A stretch of DNA of 64,000 nt from Pseudomonas mandelii. Lineage in GTDB: Bacteria; Pseudomonadota; Gammaproteobacteria; Pseudomonadales; Pseudomonadaceae. The translations under genes were made by a program, and so were the position numbers. Shown here piece by piece: positions 18,189-26,803 of this stretch (its first letter is position 1; the number at the start of each line of letters is the position of its first letter). The DNA lies in assembly GCF_006438925.1 (NCBI RefSeq), contig NZ_RCZA01000010.1:206953-270952 (forward strand), given 5' to 3'. Below the pieces are notes generated by a model that was not told the DNA's origin, ran no database searches, and was given only the letters and a program-made list of their open reading frames with translations.

Positions 18189-19622
18189 ATGGAGTTCGAC
18201 GTCATTGTTGTAGGTGCAGGAGCAGTTGGCGGGTCAATCGCGTATGAGTTGTCCGCGCGTGGTTTAAATGTCTGTCGAGTTGGGGAGACTGATCGTACAA
18301 ATGCAGCATCAAGGGCTGCCGGCGCGATGAATGGATGTTTCGGGGAGGTAACAAGCGGCCTACTGGCAAGTGATTTTGGTCGATTGAAATTAGACATGGA
18401 CCGACAAGCTCAACACCTGTGGTCAAGTTGGGCGGAGCGTTTGGCAATATCTTCAGGTGATTCCAGTTCGTTGTTTACCGCGATTGGGACCCATGTGCTG
18501 CTCAACACCGCCGGCATGGATGAAGTGGACAGCGTTAACTACGACACCATCGAGAGAACCCTTCGTGAGTATGGTGAGCCCTTCGAAATTGTTGATCCAC
18601 GGAAAATGGAGTGGCTGAAACCCAACCATCTGGTTCGCCCTTTGCGTGGGCTGTACATACCAAACGAGCACTCCGTGAATTCTCATCTTTTGCTGGAGAA
18701 ACTGGACTCTGCATTTGCCTCCGAGGGCGGCACTCTGAAAAATGAGAACGCCCAACGCGTGTTGGTTGAGGGTGGGGTAGTCACCGGCATTGAGTTAAGC
18801 AATGGAGAGGTTCTATGGGCTAAAAAGGTTGTGATTGCGGCAGGCGTTCAATCTTTAGACCTGCTTAGTGATTTCGACGAGCTCGTAAAGAAAATTCCAC
18901 CGTTGTTCAGTGGATATGGCGTTTCAATTCTCGTGAAAATGCCAAAAGGGGTTGAGTTGCCGAGTTCTGTCATACGGACGCCAAATCGTGCTTTTGCGTG
19001 CGGCTTGCACTGTGTCCCTCGTGGGGACGGCGTCCTGTATCTGGGAGCCACTAATATAATTTCCGAGCAGCCTAAACAACAGGCTCTCATATCGGATGTT
19101 CAGTTTTTGCTTGACTGTGCTGTTGATCAGTTGAACCTGGACCTTCACGGCGCTGAAATCATTTCCATACAGGTTGGCAACAGACCAATACCGGCAGATG
19201 GTTTTCCATTGATTGGCGAGTGCGGCATCGAAGGTCTTTGGCTTGCAACAGGCACCTACCGAGACGGCCTGCACCAATCACCATTGTTGGCGCGGTATAT
19301 AGCTAACTGCTTGACCGATATAGAGACTCCCGATCTAGATCTCAGTCCTTTCAAACCTGTACGTGCTCCGCTATCTGGCTTTGCCCGCGAGAATACGGTC
19401 AGGGAAACGGTACAGCAGATGTTTGCCACAGGATATGAGTATCGTTGGGATATAAAACCTTACTGGTTTCCTTTGCTGGATGAAGGGCTGTCGCGCAATT
19501 ACGAACAACTTATAAATGACTTGCACCCGTCGTTTACGCCTCCGCCGGAGTTAGTCGCATTCTCCTATCTGTATGAGTCAATTTTGAAAAGACTTTCGCA
19601 GTATTACAAGGAGTGGTCATGA
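18189..19622 (+). CDS. papF: FAD-dependent amine oxidase-like enzyme, dihydropyrazine oxidase candidate
   Basis: A flavoprotein of 477 residues with an N-terminal GAGAVGGSIAYELSARG dinucleotide fold and the D-amino-acid-oxidase-type closing segment near residues 335-360 (IPADGFPLIGECG, then ATGTYRDGLHQSP). About 100 residues follow the FAD domain, longer than ThiO or glycine oxidase. From memory of the P. fluorescens SBW25 work, PapF oxidises the dihydropyrazine formed from two alpha-aminoketones to the aromatic pyrazine. It is the first gene of the cluster and overlaps papE by ATGA. The gene name rests on cluster content, not on an alignment. Confidence 0.75.
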   Translation: MEFDVIVVGAGAVGGSIAYELSARGLNVCRVGETDRTNAASRAAGAMNGCFGEVTSGLLASDFGRLKLDMDRQAQHLWSSWAERLAISSGDSSSLFTAIGTHVLLNTAGMDEVDSVNYDTIERTLREYGEPFEIVDPRKMEWLKPNHLVRPLRGLYIPNEHSVNSHLLLEKLDSAFASEGGTLKNENAQRVLVEGGVVTGIELSNGEVLWAKKVVIAAGVQSLDLLSDFDELVKKIPPLFSGYGVSILVKMPKGVELPSSVIRTPNRAFACGLHCVPRGDGVLYLGATNIISEQPKQQALISDVQFLLDCAVDQLNLDLHGAEIISIQVGNRPIPADGFPLIGECGIEGLWLATGTYRDGLHQSPLLARYIANCLTDIETPDLDLSPFKPVRAPLSGFARENTVRETVQQMFATGYEYRWDIKPYWFPLLDEGLSRNYEQLINDLHPSFTPPPELVAFSYLYESILKRLSQYYKEWS

Positions 19623-20470
19623 GTCTTACGGATCGTGAGTATCTTGCTATTAGTCAAGCGCGGGCCATGTTGCAAGCGTCTGGTATCTGGGACTTGGAAG
19701 CAGATTTGAGTTGTCTTATAGATCGCTATATCGAACGGGTAGATAAAAGCCGTGCGCTCAATGAGTTTATGTTAGCGGTTAAAGAGCGCTGTAACCGAAT
19801 TCCTCTCGGGCATATTGTTGGCATGGTGGAATTTGACGAAATGCCGCTGGTGGTCGGTAGCGGCGTGTTTATCCCCCGCCCTCACAGCCAAATCATTCAC
19901 AAGTGGCTGGAGACCAGTGCTGCGCTGCGACCGGGAGCAAGTGTTCTCGATTTGTGTGCCGGAAGCGGCGCGATTGGCTTGGCGATCGCACGGCGCAGAC
20001 CGGATCTGAAAGTGACATGTGTGGAGTTTGATGAGATAGCGATGCAGTACCTCAAACGCAACATTGATCGACTGGCCTGCAAGGGGGGGCAGGTCAATCA
20101 CTTGCAGGCAGACATTCGCGACAAACAGGCATTTACGCGATTCACAGATCAGGTCGGTTTGATTGTCGCTAATCCTCCGTACGTCCCACAATCCCAAGAA
20201 TTGTTGCCTGAGTGGAGCGATCACCATCCAAGGGAGTCGGTCTATTCCGGGGCCGATGGGCTTGAACTGATACGGCAAATCATCTCGCTCGCGAACCAGT
20301 TACTTAGTCGTGAAGGTTGGCTAGTCATTGAGCATGGCGAGGATCAGGCCAGAGCGGTGCGTGAACTGTTCAAGCAGAGTCAACTCACAAATACGCAAAC
20401 TGTAATCGATAAGGACGCGTCTGACGCCTCGGGCAGCTCAGTAATGACCATCGGATGCAAATCACATTGA
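19619..20470 (+). CDS. papE: PrmC/HemK-like SAM-dependent methyltransferase of the pap cluster
   Basis: A 283-residue protein with the full PrmC layout: a helical N-domain ending RIPLGHIVGMVEFDEM, the SAM loop DLCAGSGAIG (111-120) and the NPPY catalytic motif (185-188). Housekeeping PrmC methylates release-factor glutamine and lies by prfA; this copy is inside a biosynthetic cluster. Its RPHS (87-90) replaces the usual RPET of PrmC. NPPY enzymes methylate planar nitrogens, so an aromatic amine or pyrazine nitrogen is a reasonable guess. I recall no established role for PapE. The start overlaps papF (ATGA) with AAGGAG before it. Confidence 0.78.
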   Translation: MSLTDREYLAISQARAMLQASGIWDLEADLSCLIDRYIERVDKSRALNEFMLAVKERCNRIPLGHIVGMVEFDEMPLVVGSGVFIPRPHSQIIHKWLETSAALRPGASVLDLCAGSGAIGLAIARRRPDLKVTCVEFDEIAMQYLKRNIDRLACKGGQVNHLQADIRDKQAFTRFTDQVGLIVANPPYVPQSQELLPEWSDHHPRESVYSGADGLELIRQIISLANQLLSREGWLVIEHGEDQARAVRELFKQSQLTNTQTVIDKDASDASGSSVMTIGCKSH

Positions 20471-20492
20471 TTTTCAGAAAGGAGCTTTAGCT

Positions 20493-21764
20493 ATGGATGT
20501 GCAAACCAAACAAGACTGGATGAGCATTCGTCGCGGCAACACCACTGGTGCACTGGGGAAGGCTTACGAGGAAGGGCTTACAGGTTTTACCGTTGCGAGT
20601 CGTGTGGGTAAGCACATTACCTTGCAGGACGGAGGTACATTCACAGAGTTTGTTTCCTGTTCGTACTTGGGCTTGGAAACCCACTCTGCATTGATCGATG
20701 CCGCACACCTGGCTATGGAAACTTCCGGACTGCACCTGTCGTCTTCTCGAAGTGCAATGCGCCCAAGTTACCTGCCTCAACTGGAAGAGTTGCTTGCTCA
20801 GATTTACAGAGGTTGCGGCGTTGCGGTGTTTACTTCTACCAGCAGTGTCCATTTAGGTGTTTTACCGTTGCTGGGGAGTGGTTCGTTGAGTGGGTATCCG
20901 GTCAAAAAACGAATCCACTGGCTGATGGACAAAACCGCCCATGCTTCGATGCAGGTGCTTAGGGGGATTTTGGAGCAGTTCGGACCTGTTTCTAGAGTTG
21001 AGTCCACCAGCCAGGAATCAATGACCACAGCGCTGAAAGTTTGCACCGACAAAGGTGAAACTCCTGTGCTCTTGATCGATGGAATTGGTTCGATGAGTGG
21101 ACTTGTACCCATCGCCGAGCTCTCTCGGCAGCTAGAGTCGGCACAGGGATACCTATACGTAGACGATGCTCATGGTATTTCGATCGTCGGACGTCATGGT
21201 GCGGGATATGCCTTTTCAGCGGTTGATCACTCATTACCTGCAAATATTATTCTGGCAGGGTCTCTCTCCAAGGCCTTTGGTGGCGCGGGTGGTTTTGTCG
21301 TGGTTTCAAATCCACGGGATATTGACGTCATCCGAACCCTGGCGAATCCGCTGATATTTGGTCATTCCATTATGGTACCCATGTTGGCGGCGAACGTTGC
21401 CTCGGCGAAAATCCATCTCAGTGAAGAGATCGATATGCTGCAACGGCGACTTTGGGAAAATGTCGCACTTTTAGACTCCCTCACCGACAACCAGTTGCTC
21501 AATGCAGGTATCCAGTCACCCGTCAGAGGAGCCTTCTTTGAAACAGAGGAGGCCGGCTTGCAGGCTGCGAGAACCCTGCGTGATCAAGGCATGCTGCTCT
21601 TTCCTGTGTTTTACCCAATCATTGCCAAAGGCAAAGCGATGCTGCGTTTTGCAATTTCAGCAGACCACAGTGGCAAAGACATCAAGTTATTGGGGGCAGC
21701 TCTCGGGGTGATGACGAGCAAGGGGTTATGTACGCCGGCTATCAACGAGTGGGACCACGCCTGA
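20493..21764 (+). CDS. papD: Alpha-oxoamine synthase family C-acetyltransferase
   Basis: A PLP enzyme of 423 residues in the BioF/Kbl/serine palmitoyltransferase family. The internal-aldimine lysine is Lys260 in SLSKAFGGAGG, and VDDAHG (223-228) binds the cofactor ring nitrogen. Such enzymes condense an amino acid with an acyl-CoA with loss of CO2. In the SBW25 pathway, as I recall it, PapD uses 4-aminophenylalanine and acetyl-CoA to make an alpha-aminoketone that dimerises spontaneously. A strong AAGGAGC precedes the ATG. It lies between the methyltransferase and the chorismate-derived precursor genes. Confidence 0.8.
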   Translation: MDVQTKQDWMSIRRGNTTGALGKAYEEGLTGFTVASRVGKHITLQDGGTFTEFVSCSYLGLETHSALIDAAHLAMETSGLHLSSSRSAMRPSYLPQLEELLAQIYRGCGVAVFTSTSSVHLGVLPLLGSGSLSGYPVKKRIHWLMDKTAHASMQVLRGILEQFGPVSRVESTSQESMTTALKVCTDKGETPVLLIDGIGSMSGLVPIAELSRQLESAQGYLYVDDAHGISIVGRHGAGYAFSAVDHSLPANIILAGSLSKAFGGAGGFVVVSNPRDIDVIRTLANPLIFGHSIMVPMLAANVASAKIHLSEEIDMLQRRLWENVALLDSLTDNQLLNAGIQSPVRGAFFETEEAGLQAARTLRDQGMLLFPVFYPIIAKGKAMLRFAISADHSGKDIKLLGAALGVMTSKGLCTPAINEWDHA

Positions 21765-21807
21765 CTGGCGACTCTTTTCCAGATATTGGCTAACGGAGGT
21801 GCAAAAG

Positions 21808-22143
21808 ATGAAACAACAGGGACAGTTATCACAGACAGGCACGTCTAACATTTTGCAGCCGCAGCGGGAGCGGCTTGATTCGATAAATTTGCAAGTCGTC
21901 GACCTGCTTTCTGAGCGAATGAAAGTGTGCATGGACATTGCCGAACTCAAAGCCGTCCATGGCATTGCGATGATGCAACCCGGACGAATTTCCTACGTGC
22001 TCGATATGATTAAGACTAGATCGGAAGCGGTAGGATTGAGGCCGGAATACACCGAGTCGATATTCAAATTGATTATAGAAGAGACGTGTATTCAGGAAGA
22101 CGTCCTGATCAATCAGTGCTTGGCCTCGGGGCGACACTCATGA
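21808..22143 (+). CDS. papB: AroQ-type chorismate mutase, probable 4-amino-4-deoxychorismate mutase
   Basis: A 111-residue AroQ helical domain (RERLDSINLQVVDLLSERMKV ... ELKAVHGIAMMQPGR ... SIFKLIIEETCIQED). The Arg and Lys that clamp the substrate carboxylates are present in the first two segments. The aminodeoxychorismate synthase directly downstream and the dehydrogenase after it indicate that its substrate is 4-amino-4-deoxychorismate, rearranged to 4-amino-4-deoxyprephenate. GGAGGT precedes the ATG at 21808, and the stop overlaps papA by ATGA. Confidence 0.82.
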   Translation: MKQQGQLSQTGTSNILQPQRERLDSINLQVVDLLSERMKVCMDIAELKAVHGIAMMQPGRISYVLDMIKTRSEAVGLRPEYTESIFKLIIEETCIQEDVLINQCLASGRHS

Positions 22144-24209
22144 AAATATTACTGATTGATAACTTTGATTCCTTCACCCAGAACATCGCTCAGTATTTGT
22201 ATGAGGTGACAGGTATTTGCGCGGATGTAGTCAAGAATACCCTTCCGTACAATGAATTGGGCATCGAAAATTATGACGCTGTAGTGCTGTCGCCCGGTCC
22301 AGGGCACCCCGGACAGGAGGGAGATTTTGGTGTGTGCGGTGACGTCATCCTCCGTTCTCCTGTCCCGTTACTTGGTATTTGTCTAGGACACCAAGGCATC
22401 GCTCAGTTTCTTGGGGGGACGGTGGGGTACGCTCCCAACCCTGTGCATGGCTACCGCAGTCGGATTACTCATTCAGGTAAAGGGCTCTTTCGAGATCTGC
22501 CGGAACAGTTCGAGGTTGTCAGATACCATTCGTTGATGTGTACGAGCCTACCAGCAGAGCTCCAATGTACCGCCTGGACGTCTGAAGGTGTGGTCATGGC
22601 AATCGAACATATCACTAGACCGGTTTGGGGTGTCCAGTTCCACCCCGAATCCATCGATTCAGAATATGGTCATGCGCTATTGAGCAACTTTATACGCATG
22701 GCACTGGAACATAACGTCAGTGCTAGAGCTCATTTAGAGTCCGACACGGAATGTACGTCATCAAAAGATGCATACGTCGCAGTAGGGGGGATGCTGAATA
22801 TGCAGCTTTCCTACCGCGAGTTTTCCGAATGCACGGATCCATCAGCAGTATTTTCAACGCTCTATGCAGATGATGGTTGTGCTTTTTGGTTGGATTGCGA
22901 GAAGTCGGAAAGACCTAATGCCCGCTACTCGATCATGGGTAGTGGAATGGCGCAAGGAGCGATAAGGCTTGAGTACGATGTCAACGATGAGTGCCTGAAA
23001 CTTGAGGGCCCCAAGGGCAAAAAAAGCATCAAAGGAGACTTTTTTACACTGATTGCACAAATCTTCGAAGCTGTGCAGGTGGCAACCCCGCAGTACTTGC
23101 CGTTTGTTTTCAAGGGCGGTTTTGTTGGCTACCTCGGTTACGAATTGAAAGCACTGGCGGGTGGACGCAAAATTTACCGTTCGATTTATCCGGATGCTTC
23201 ATTCATGTTTGCGCCGCATTTCTTTGTCTTTGATCATCATGAAGACAAGGCCTATGAATGCCTGATGACTGCGACTGGCGATGCTGTGGAATGGCCATCC
23301 TTACCTGATTTTCTCCATCGTAATGATGAGCCAGTTGGTCATTGCAGTTCGTTTATTCCAGGTGCTGTAGATCAGCTGAAGCTCTCGCTTGAGGACGGGC
23401 CAGATGAGTACATCAGTAAGATCAATCAATCTCTCAAGTACATCACCGATGGGGAGTCTTACGAGATCTGCCTGACCAATAGGGCAAAAATGGCTTACAG
23501 CGGTGCGCCTTTGACTGCTTATTGGCGAATGCGCCAGGCTAGCCCCGTACCCTACGGTGCCTACCTCTCGTTTGCAGGATTTTCAGTATTAAGCGCTTCG
23601 CCCGAAACCTTTCTCAGAATCGATGACAGCGGATTGATCGAGTCCAGACCAATAAAGGGAACCAGGCCGCGTAGTAAACAATTCGCAGAGGACCAAGTAC
23701 TGCGGGATGAGCTACGTAGCTCGGCCAAGGACAGGGCCGAGAACCTGATGATTGTAGATTTGGTGCGCCATGATTTGAATCAAGTGTGCCGTCCAGGGAG
23801 CGTTCATGTTCCTGAGATTTTCTCAGTGGAAAGCTTTTCCTCGGTCCACCAACTTGTCTCAACAGTTCGTGGGCACCTTCGCTCGGATATTTCAACGATC
23901 GAAGCTATTCGAGCCTGCTTCCCAGGAGGCTCAATGACGGGAGCTCCGAAGAAACGCACGATGGAAATTATTGACGTATTGGAGTCCTCTGCCCGTGGTG
24001 TCTACTCAGGCGCATTAGGATGGTTATCTTTCAGTGGTGGAGCGGAGCTGAGTATTGTCATCCGAACAGCAGTGCTCCAGGGTAACGAGGCGAAATTTGG
24101 AATTGGTGGCGCGATTGTTGCGCACTCCGATCCACAGCAAGAGCTTGAAGAAACTTTGGTCAAGGCTAGCGTGCCTTTTTACAGTTTTGTCGCAGGGAGC
24201 GAATCATGA
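22140..24209 (+). CDS. papA: Fused 4-amino-4-deoxychorismate synthase (PabA-PabB)
   Basis: A 689-residue fusion. Residues 1-200 are a class I glutamine amidotransferase with Cys81 (GICLGHQG) and His168/Glu170 (QFHPES). After a linker, the chorismate-binding domain spans about 230-685. PIKGT at 504-508 carries the lysine that marks aminodeoxychorismate synthases; anthranilate synthases have PIAGT. GGSMTGAPKKR and the metal-binding end FGIGGAIVAHSDP follow. With no ADC lyase nearby but a mutase and dehydrogenase adjacent, the product should feed 4-aminophenylpyruvate rather than folate. It overlaps both neighbours by ATGA. Confidence 0.88.
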   Translation: MKILLIDNFDSFTQNIAQYLYEVTGICADVVKNTLPYNELGIENYDAVVLSPGPGHPGQEGDFGVCGDVILRSPVPLLGICLGHQGIAQFLGGTVGYAPNPVHGYRSRITHSGKGLFRDLPEQFEVVRYHSLMCTSLPAELQCTAWTSEGVVMAIEHITRPVWGVQFHPESIDSEYGHALLSNFIRMALEHNVSARAHLESDTECTSSKDAYVAVGGMLNMQLSYREFSECTDPSAVFSTLYADDGCAFWLDCEKSERPNARYSIMGSGMAQGAIRLEYDVNDECLKLEGPKGKKSIKGDFFTLIAQIFEAVQVATPQYLPFVFKGGFVGYLGYELKALAGGRKIYRSIYPDASFMFAPHFFVFDHHEDKAYECLMTATGDAVEWPSLPDFLHRNDEPVGHCSSFIPGAVDQLKLSLEDGPDEYISKINQSLKYITDGESYEICLTNRAKMAYSGAPLTAYWRMRQASPVPYGAYLSFAGFSVLSASPETFLRIDDSGLIESRPIKGTRPRSKQFAEDQVLRDELRSSAKDRAENLMIVDLVRHDLNQVCRPGSVHVPEIFSVESFSSVHQLVSTVRGHLRSDISTIEAIRACFPGGSMTGAPKKRTMEIIDVLESSARGVYSGALGWLSFSGGAELSIVIRTAVLQGNEAKFGIGGAIVAHSDPQQELEETLVKASVPFYSFVAGSES

Positions 24210-25078
24210 TGAGCAACACGGTTGTCGTGTTGGGGGGAGCGGGTTTGGTTGGCTCATTGATCAGCCGCATTCTTATGCAATATGGATACGATGTCCGGGT
24301 GGTGGATCGCAGGCCTTCCGAACAGGAAAGTGGCTTCTATGAAGTCGATGTCACAAGTCCGTTCAGCAACACCGGGCACATCTTCCAAGGGGCGGTGGCA
24401 GTGGTCTTTGCGTTGCCCGAAAACGTGGCTATCCGGGCAATACCTTGGGTTGTTGGCTCCGTTTCGAACGATGTTGTATTCATACCGACTTGTTCTGTTC
24501 AGGAACCTTTTTACAGAGCATTGAAGAATGCTTCGTCCCGGCAGCCTTTCGTCGGAGTCAATCCGATGTTTTCACCCAAGCTCTCCGTTCAGGGACGCAC
24601 CGTCGCAATTTGTCTGGAAGATGGTGACTCGCCTTCGACTTTCATCGAACAGCACCTGATGGGGGCTGGGATGAAGATAAAGCGAATGACACCGGCGGCC
24701 CATGATGAGCTCATGGCGCTATGTCAGGCGCTGCCCCATGCCGCAATTCTCGGTTTCGGTTTGGCGTTGGCAAGGTCTTCACTTGATCTGGAAAGCGCTC
24801 TTGAAGTGATGCCACCACCGATGCGGACAATGATGGCGTTGCTATCCCGGGTTCTGGTCAATCCGCCTGAAGTCTACTGGGACATACAACTAGAAAATGA
24901 CCAGGCTAACCACCAGCGCGTCGCGCTGGCGGAAGGGATGGAACGCTTGATGAATAATGTCTCTAATCAGGATTTTGACGAGTTCAGACGTGACTTACAG
25001 GGCGTTTCAAATGCTTTGGGTAGTCGTTTGAACTCGGGCGCCGTTGATTGTCAGCACGTTTTTTCATTACTGAACTGA
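24206..25078 (+). CDS. papC: TyrA-like 4-amino-4-deoxyprephenate dehydrogenase
   Basis: A 290-residue NAD-dependent dehydrogenase with GGAGLVGSLISRIL at the N-terminus and the TyrA helical C-domain (AAHDELMALCQALPHAAIL). It should oxidatively decarboxylate 4-amino-4-deoxyprephenate to 4-aminophenylpyruvate; a general aromatic transaminase elsewhere would then make 4-aminophenylalanine. In TyrA the motif HPMFGP holds the histidine thought to contact the substrate 4-hydroxyl; here it reads NPMFSP (Asn119). That change fits an amino instead of hydroxyl group at C4. The start overlaps papA by ATGA. Confidence 0.82.
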   Translation: MMSNTVVVLGGAGLVGSLISRILMQYGYDVRVVDRRPSEQESGFYEVDVTSPFSNTGHIFQGAVAVVFALPENVAIRAIPWVVGSVSNDVVFIPTCSVQEPFYRALKNASSRQPFVGVNPMFSPKLSVQGRTVAICLEDGDSPSTFIEQHLMGAGMKIKRMTPAAHDELMALCQALPHAAILGFGLALARSSLDLESALEVMPPPMRTMMALLSRVLVNPPEVYWDIQLENDQANHQRVALAEGMERLMNNVSNQDFDEFRRDLQGVSNALGSRLNSGAVDCQHVFSLLN

Positions 25079-25171
25079 CCGAGTCCTCGCCATGGAAGCG
25101 CGCTGGGTTCGTTTCACGGGTGCATTGCGAAATCTCCCGTGAATACTTTGAGGAGATAAGGAGTTTGGCTG

Positions 25172-26701
25172 ATGTCGTTAATAAGTGAAACAGCGCAACA
25201 CAAAGCAAAATCAAAACGATGGTCAGCCCTAAGCGTGCTAATGCTGCCAGTACTACTGGTGACCGTAGACAATACGGTGCTTGGATTCGCGTTACCAAAG
25301 ATTGCCGAGGCCCTGAGTCCGAGCGCTAGTCAGCAGTTATGGATGATCGATGCCTATTCGCTGGTATTGGCGGGATTACTGGTGTCGATGGGAAGTCTGG
25401 GCGATCGAATTGGTCATCGTAAGTTGTTACTGGCCGGGTCTTTGGGTTTTGTCATTGTGTCGGTGCTGACGGCCTATTCCCATACGGCCATGCAACTGAT
25501 TGCCGGGCGAGCGTGCATGGGGATTTTCGGTGCGATGTTGATGCCCTCTACTTTGGCATTGATACGTTCGGTGTTTCTGGATCGAGAGGAGCGCAGAGTA
25601 GCTGTCGCGATCTGGGCAACAACGCTGACGGTAGGATCAGCACTCGGTCCTTTGGTCGGTGGGGTTTTGCTGGAGTTTTTCAGCTGGGAGGCGATTTTCT
25701 TATTGGCGATACCCGTATTGGTGCCGTTGTTGGTATTGGGGCCGGTGTTGTTGCCCGAGTCCGAGAAAGACTGTTCAGGGCCATTGGATCCGCTAAGCAT
25801 CCTGCAATCGATGGTTGCCCTCAGTGCCATCGTTTATGGCATTAAACACAGCGCCAGTCATGGTCTCGACTGGATGGCGCTGACAGCATTTGTAATCGGC
25901 GCGGTTGCTGGATGGATGTTTGTGCATCGGCAGTTACGTCTGCCTGTGCCGCTGATGGACCTGAGCCTGTTCCGAAGTGGCACCTTTAGCGGCTCCGTAC
26001 TCATCAATCTGATGAGCCTCGCGTTCCTCGTCGGCTTTGTATTCTTCACCACTCAGTTCTTACAGATCGTCCTTCAGATGTCACCGTTGAATGCCAGCTT
26101 TGCGTTAGTACCTGGTCAGATCATGGCGATCGTAGTGGGAATGGCAGTCGTGCCTGTAGCGCGGCGAGTACCGGTGCATGTGCTGGTACCGATTCTGATG
26201 GCGTTTGCTGGGGCGGCGTTTTTGCTGGTCGCCAGCATCGGCAGCAGTCTGACCGTTCTGGTGGTGGCTTTTGCCTTGCTGAACATTGGCGTGGGCGCGA
26301 TCGCGACGGTATCCAACGATGTGATTTTGTCGGCTGCACCACCGGAAAAGGCGGGTGCGGCGTCGGCCATTAGTGAAACAGCCTATGAAGTGGGCGTGGT
26401 TTTGGGGACGACGGTGCTCGGTGGTCTCGTCACTGCCTACTATCGCGGTGCATTGCAGCTGCCGGGCTTTTTGAGCGAGGTGCAGACGATGCTGGCAAGT
26501 GAGACGCTATCGGGTGCTAATCATGTAGCGGTGCAGTTGTCGCAAGGTCAAGCACAAGCGCTGATGGAGCAGGCGGGAAGTGCCTTCGAGGGTGGAATTA
26601 ATCTGGTTTCGTGGGTGACGTTCGGCTTGGCACTCATGGCGATTTTAATTGCCTGGCGCGCTCTGCGGATACCGAAGACGAAGCTTGCTGAAGGGCAGTG
26701 A
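25172..26701 (+). CDS. DHA2-family MFS exporter (SmvA/LfrA-like) of the pap cluster
   Basis: A 509-residue, 14-TM proton-driven exporter. It opens VLMLPVLLVTVDNTVLGFALP, has motif A as GSLGDRIGHRKLL, and motif C as GSALGPLVGGVLLEFFSWEAIF. It lies 93 bp after papC on the same strand with AAGGAG before the ATG, and a hairpin terminator follows it, so it is probably the last gene of the cluster. Its likely role is export of, or resistance to, the aminobenzyl pyrazine or a derivative; this is inferred from position. Confidence 0.88.
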   Translation: MSLISETAQHKAKSKRWSALSVLMLPVLLVTVDNTVLGFALPKIAEALSPSASQQLWMIDAYSLVLAGLLVSMGSLGDRIGHRKLLLAGSLGFVIVSVLTAYSHTAMQLIAGRACMGIFGAMLMPSTLALIRSVFLDREERRVAVAIWATTLTVGSALGPLVGGVLLEFFSWEAIFLLAIPVLVPLLVLGPVLLPESEKDCSGPLDPLSILQSMVALSAIVYGIKHSASHGLDWMALTAFVIGAVAGWMFVHRQLRLPVPLMDLSLFRSGTFSGSVLINLMSLAFLVGFVFFTTQFLQIVLQMSPLNASFALVPGQIMAIVVGMAVVPVARRVPVHVLVPILMAFAGAAFLLVASIGSSLTVLVVAFALLNIGVGAIATVSNDVILSAAPPEKAGAASAISETAYEVGVVLGTTVLGGLVTAYYRGALQLPGFLSEVQTMLASETLSGANHVAVQLSQGQAQALMEQAGSAFEGGINLVSWVTFGLALMAILIAWRALRIPKTKLAEGQ

Positions 26702-26713
26702 TCGAAAACGAGC

Positions 26714-26740
26714 GTCGGGCCGTTTGCCACACAGCCCGAC
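26714..26740. terminator. Bidirectional terminator between the pap exporter and glcB
   Basis: GTCGGGC / GCCCGAC arms with a 13-base loop lie between the convergent exporter and glcB genes. The plus strand continues TGTTT, and on the minus strand the stem is followed by CTCGTTTTC, so it can serve both transcripts. Confidence 0.65.
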
Positions 26741-26803
26741 TGTTTCAGTGCTCGCAGTTACCATGCAGATTCCAGGTTTTCACCCAGTCTGCTCAGCCTC
26801 TTT

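Noticed and set aside
22140..24209. Anthranilate synthase or PhzE-type ADIC synthase as identity of the fused enzyme
   Set aside because: The PIKGT lysine and the adjacent mutase and TyrA-like genes favour aminodeoxychorismate synthase; there are no phz or trp genes nearby.
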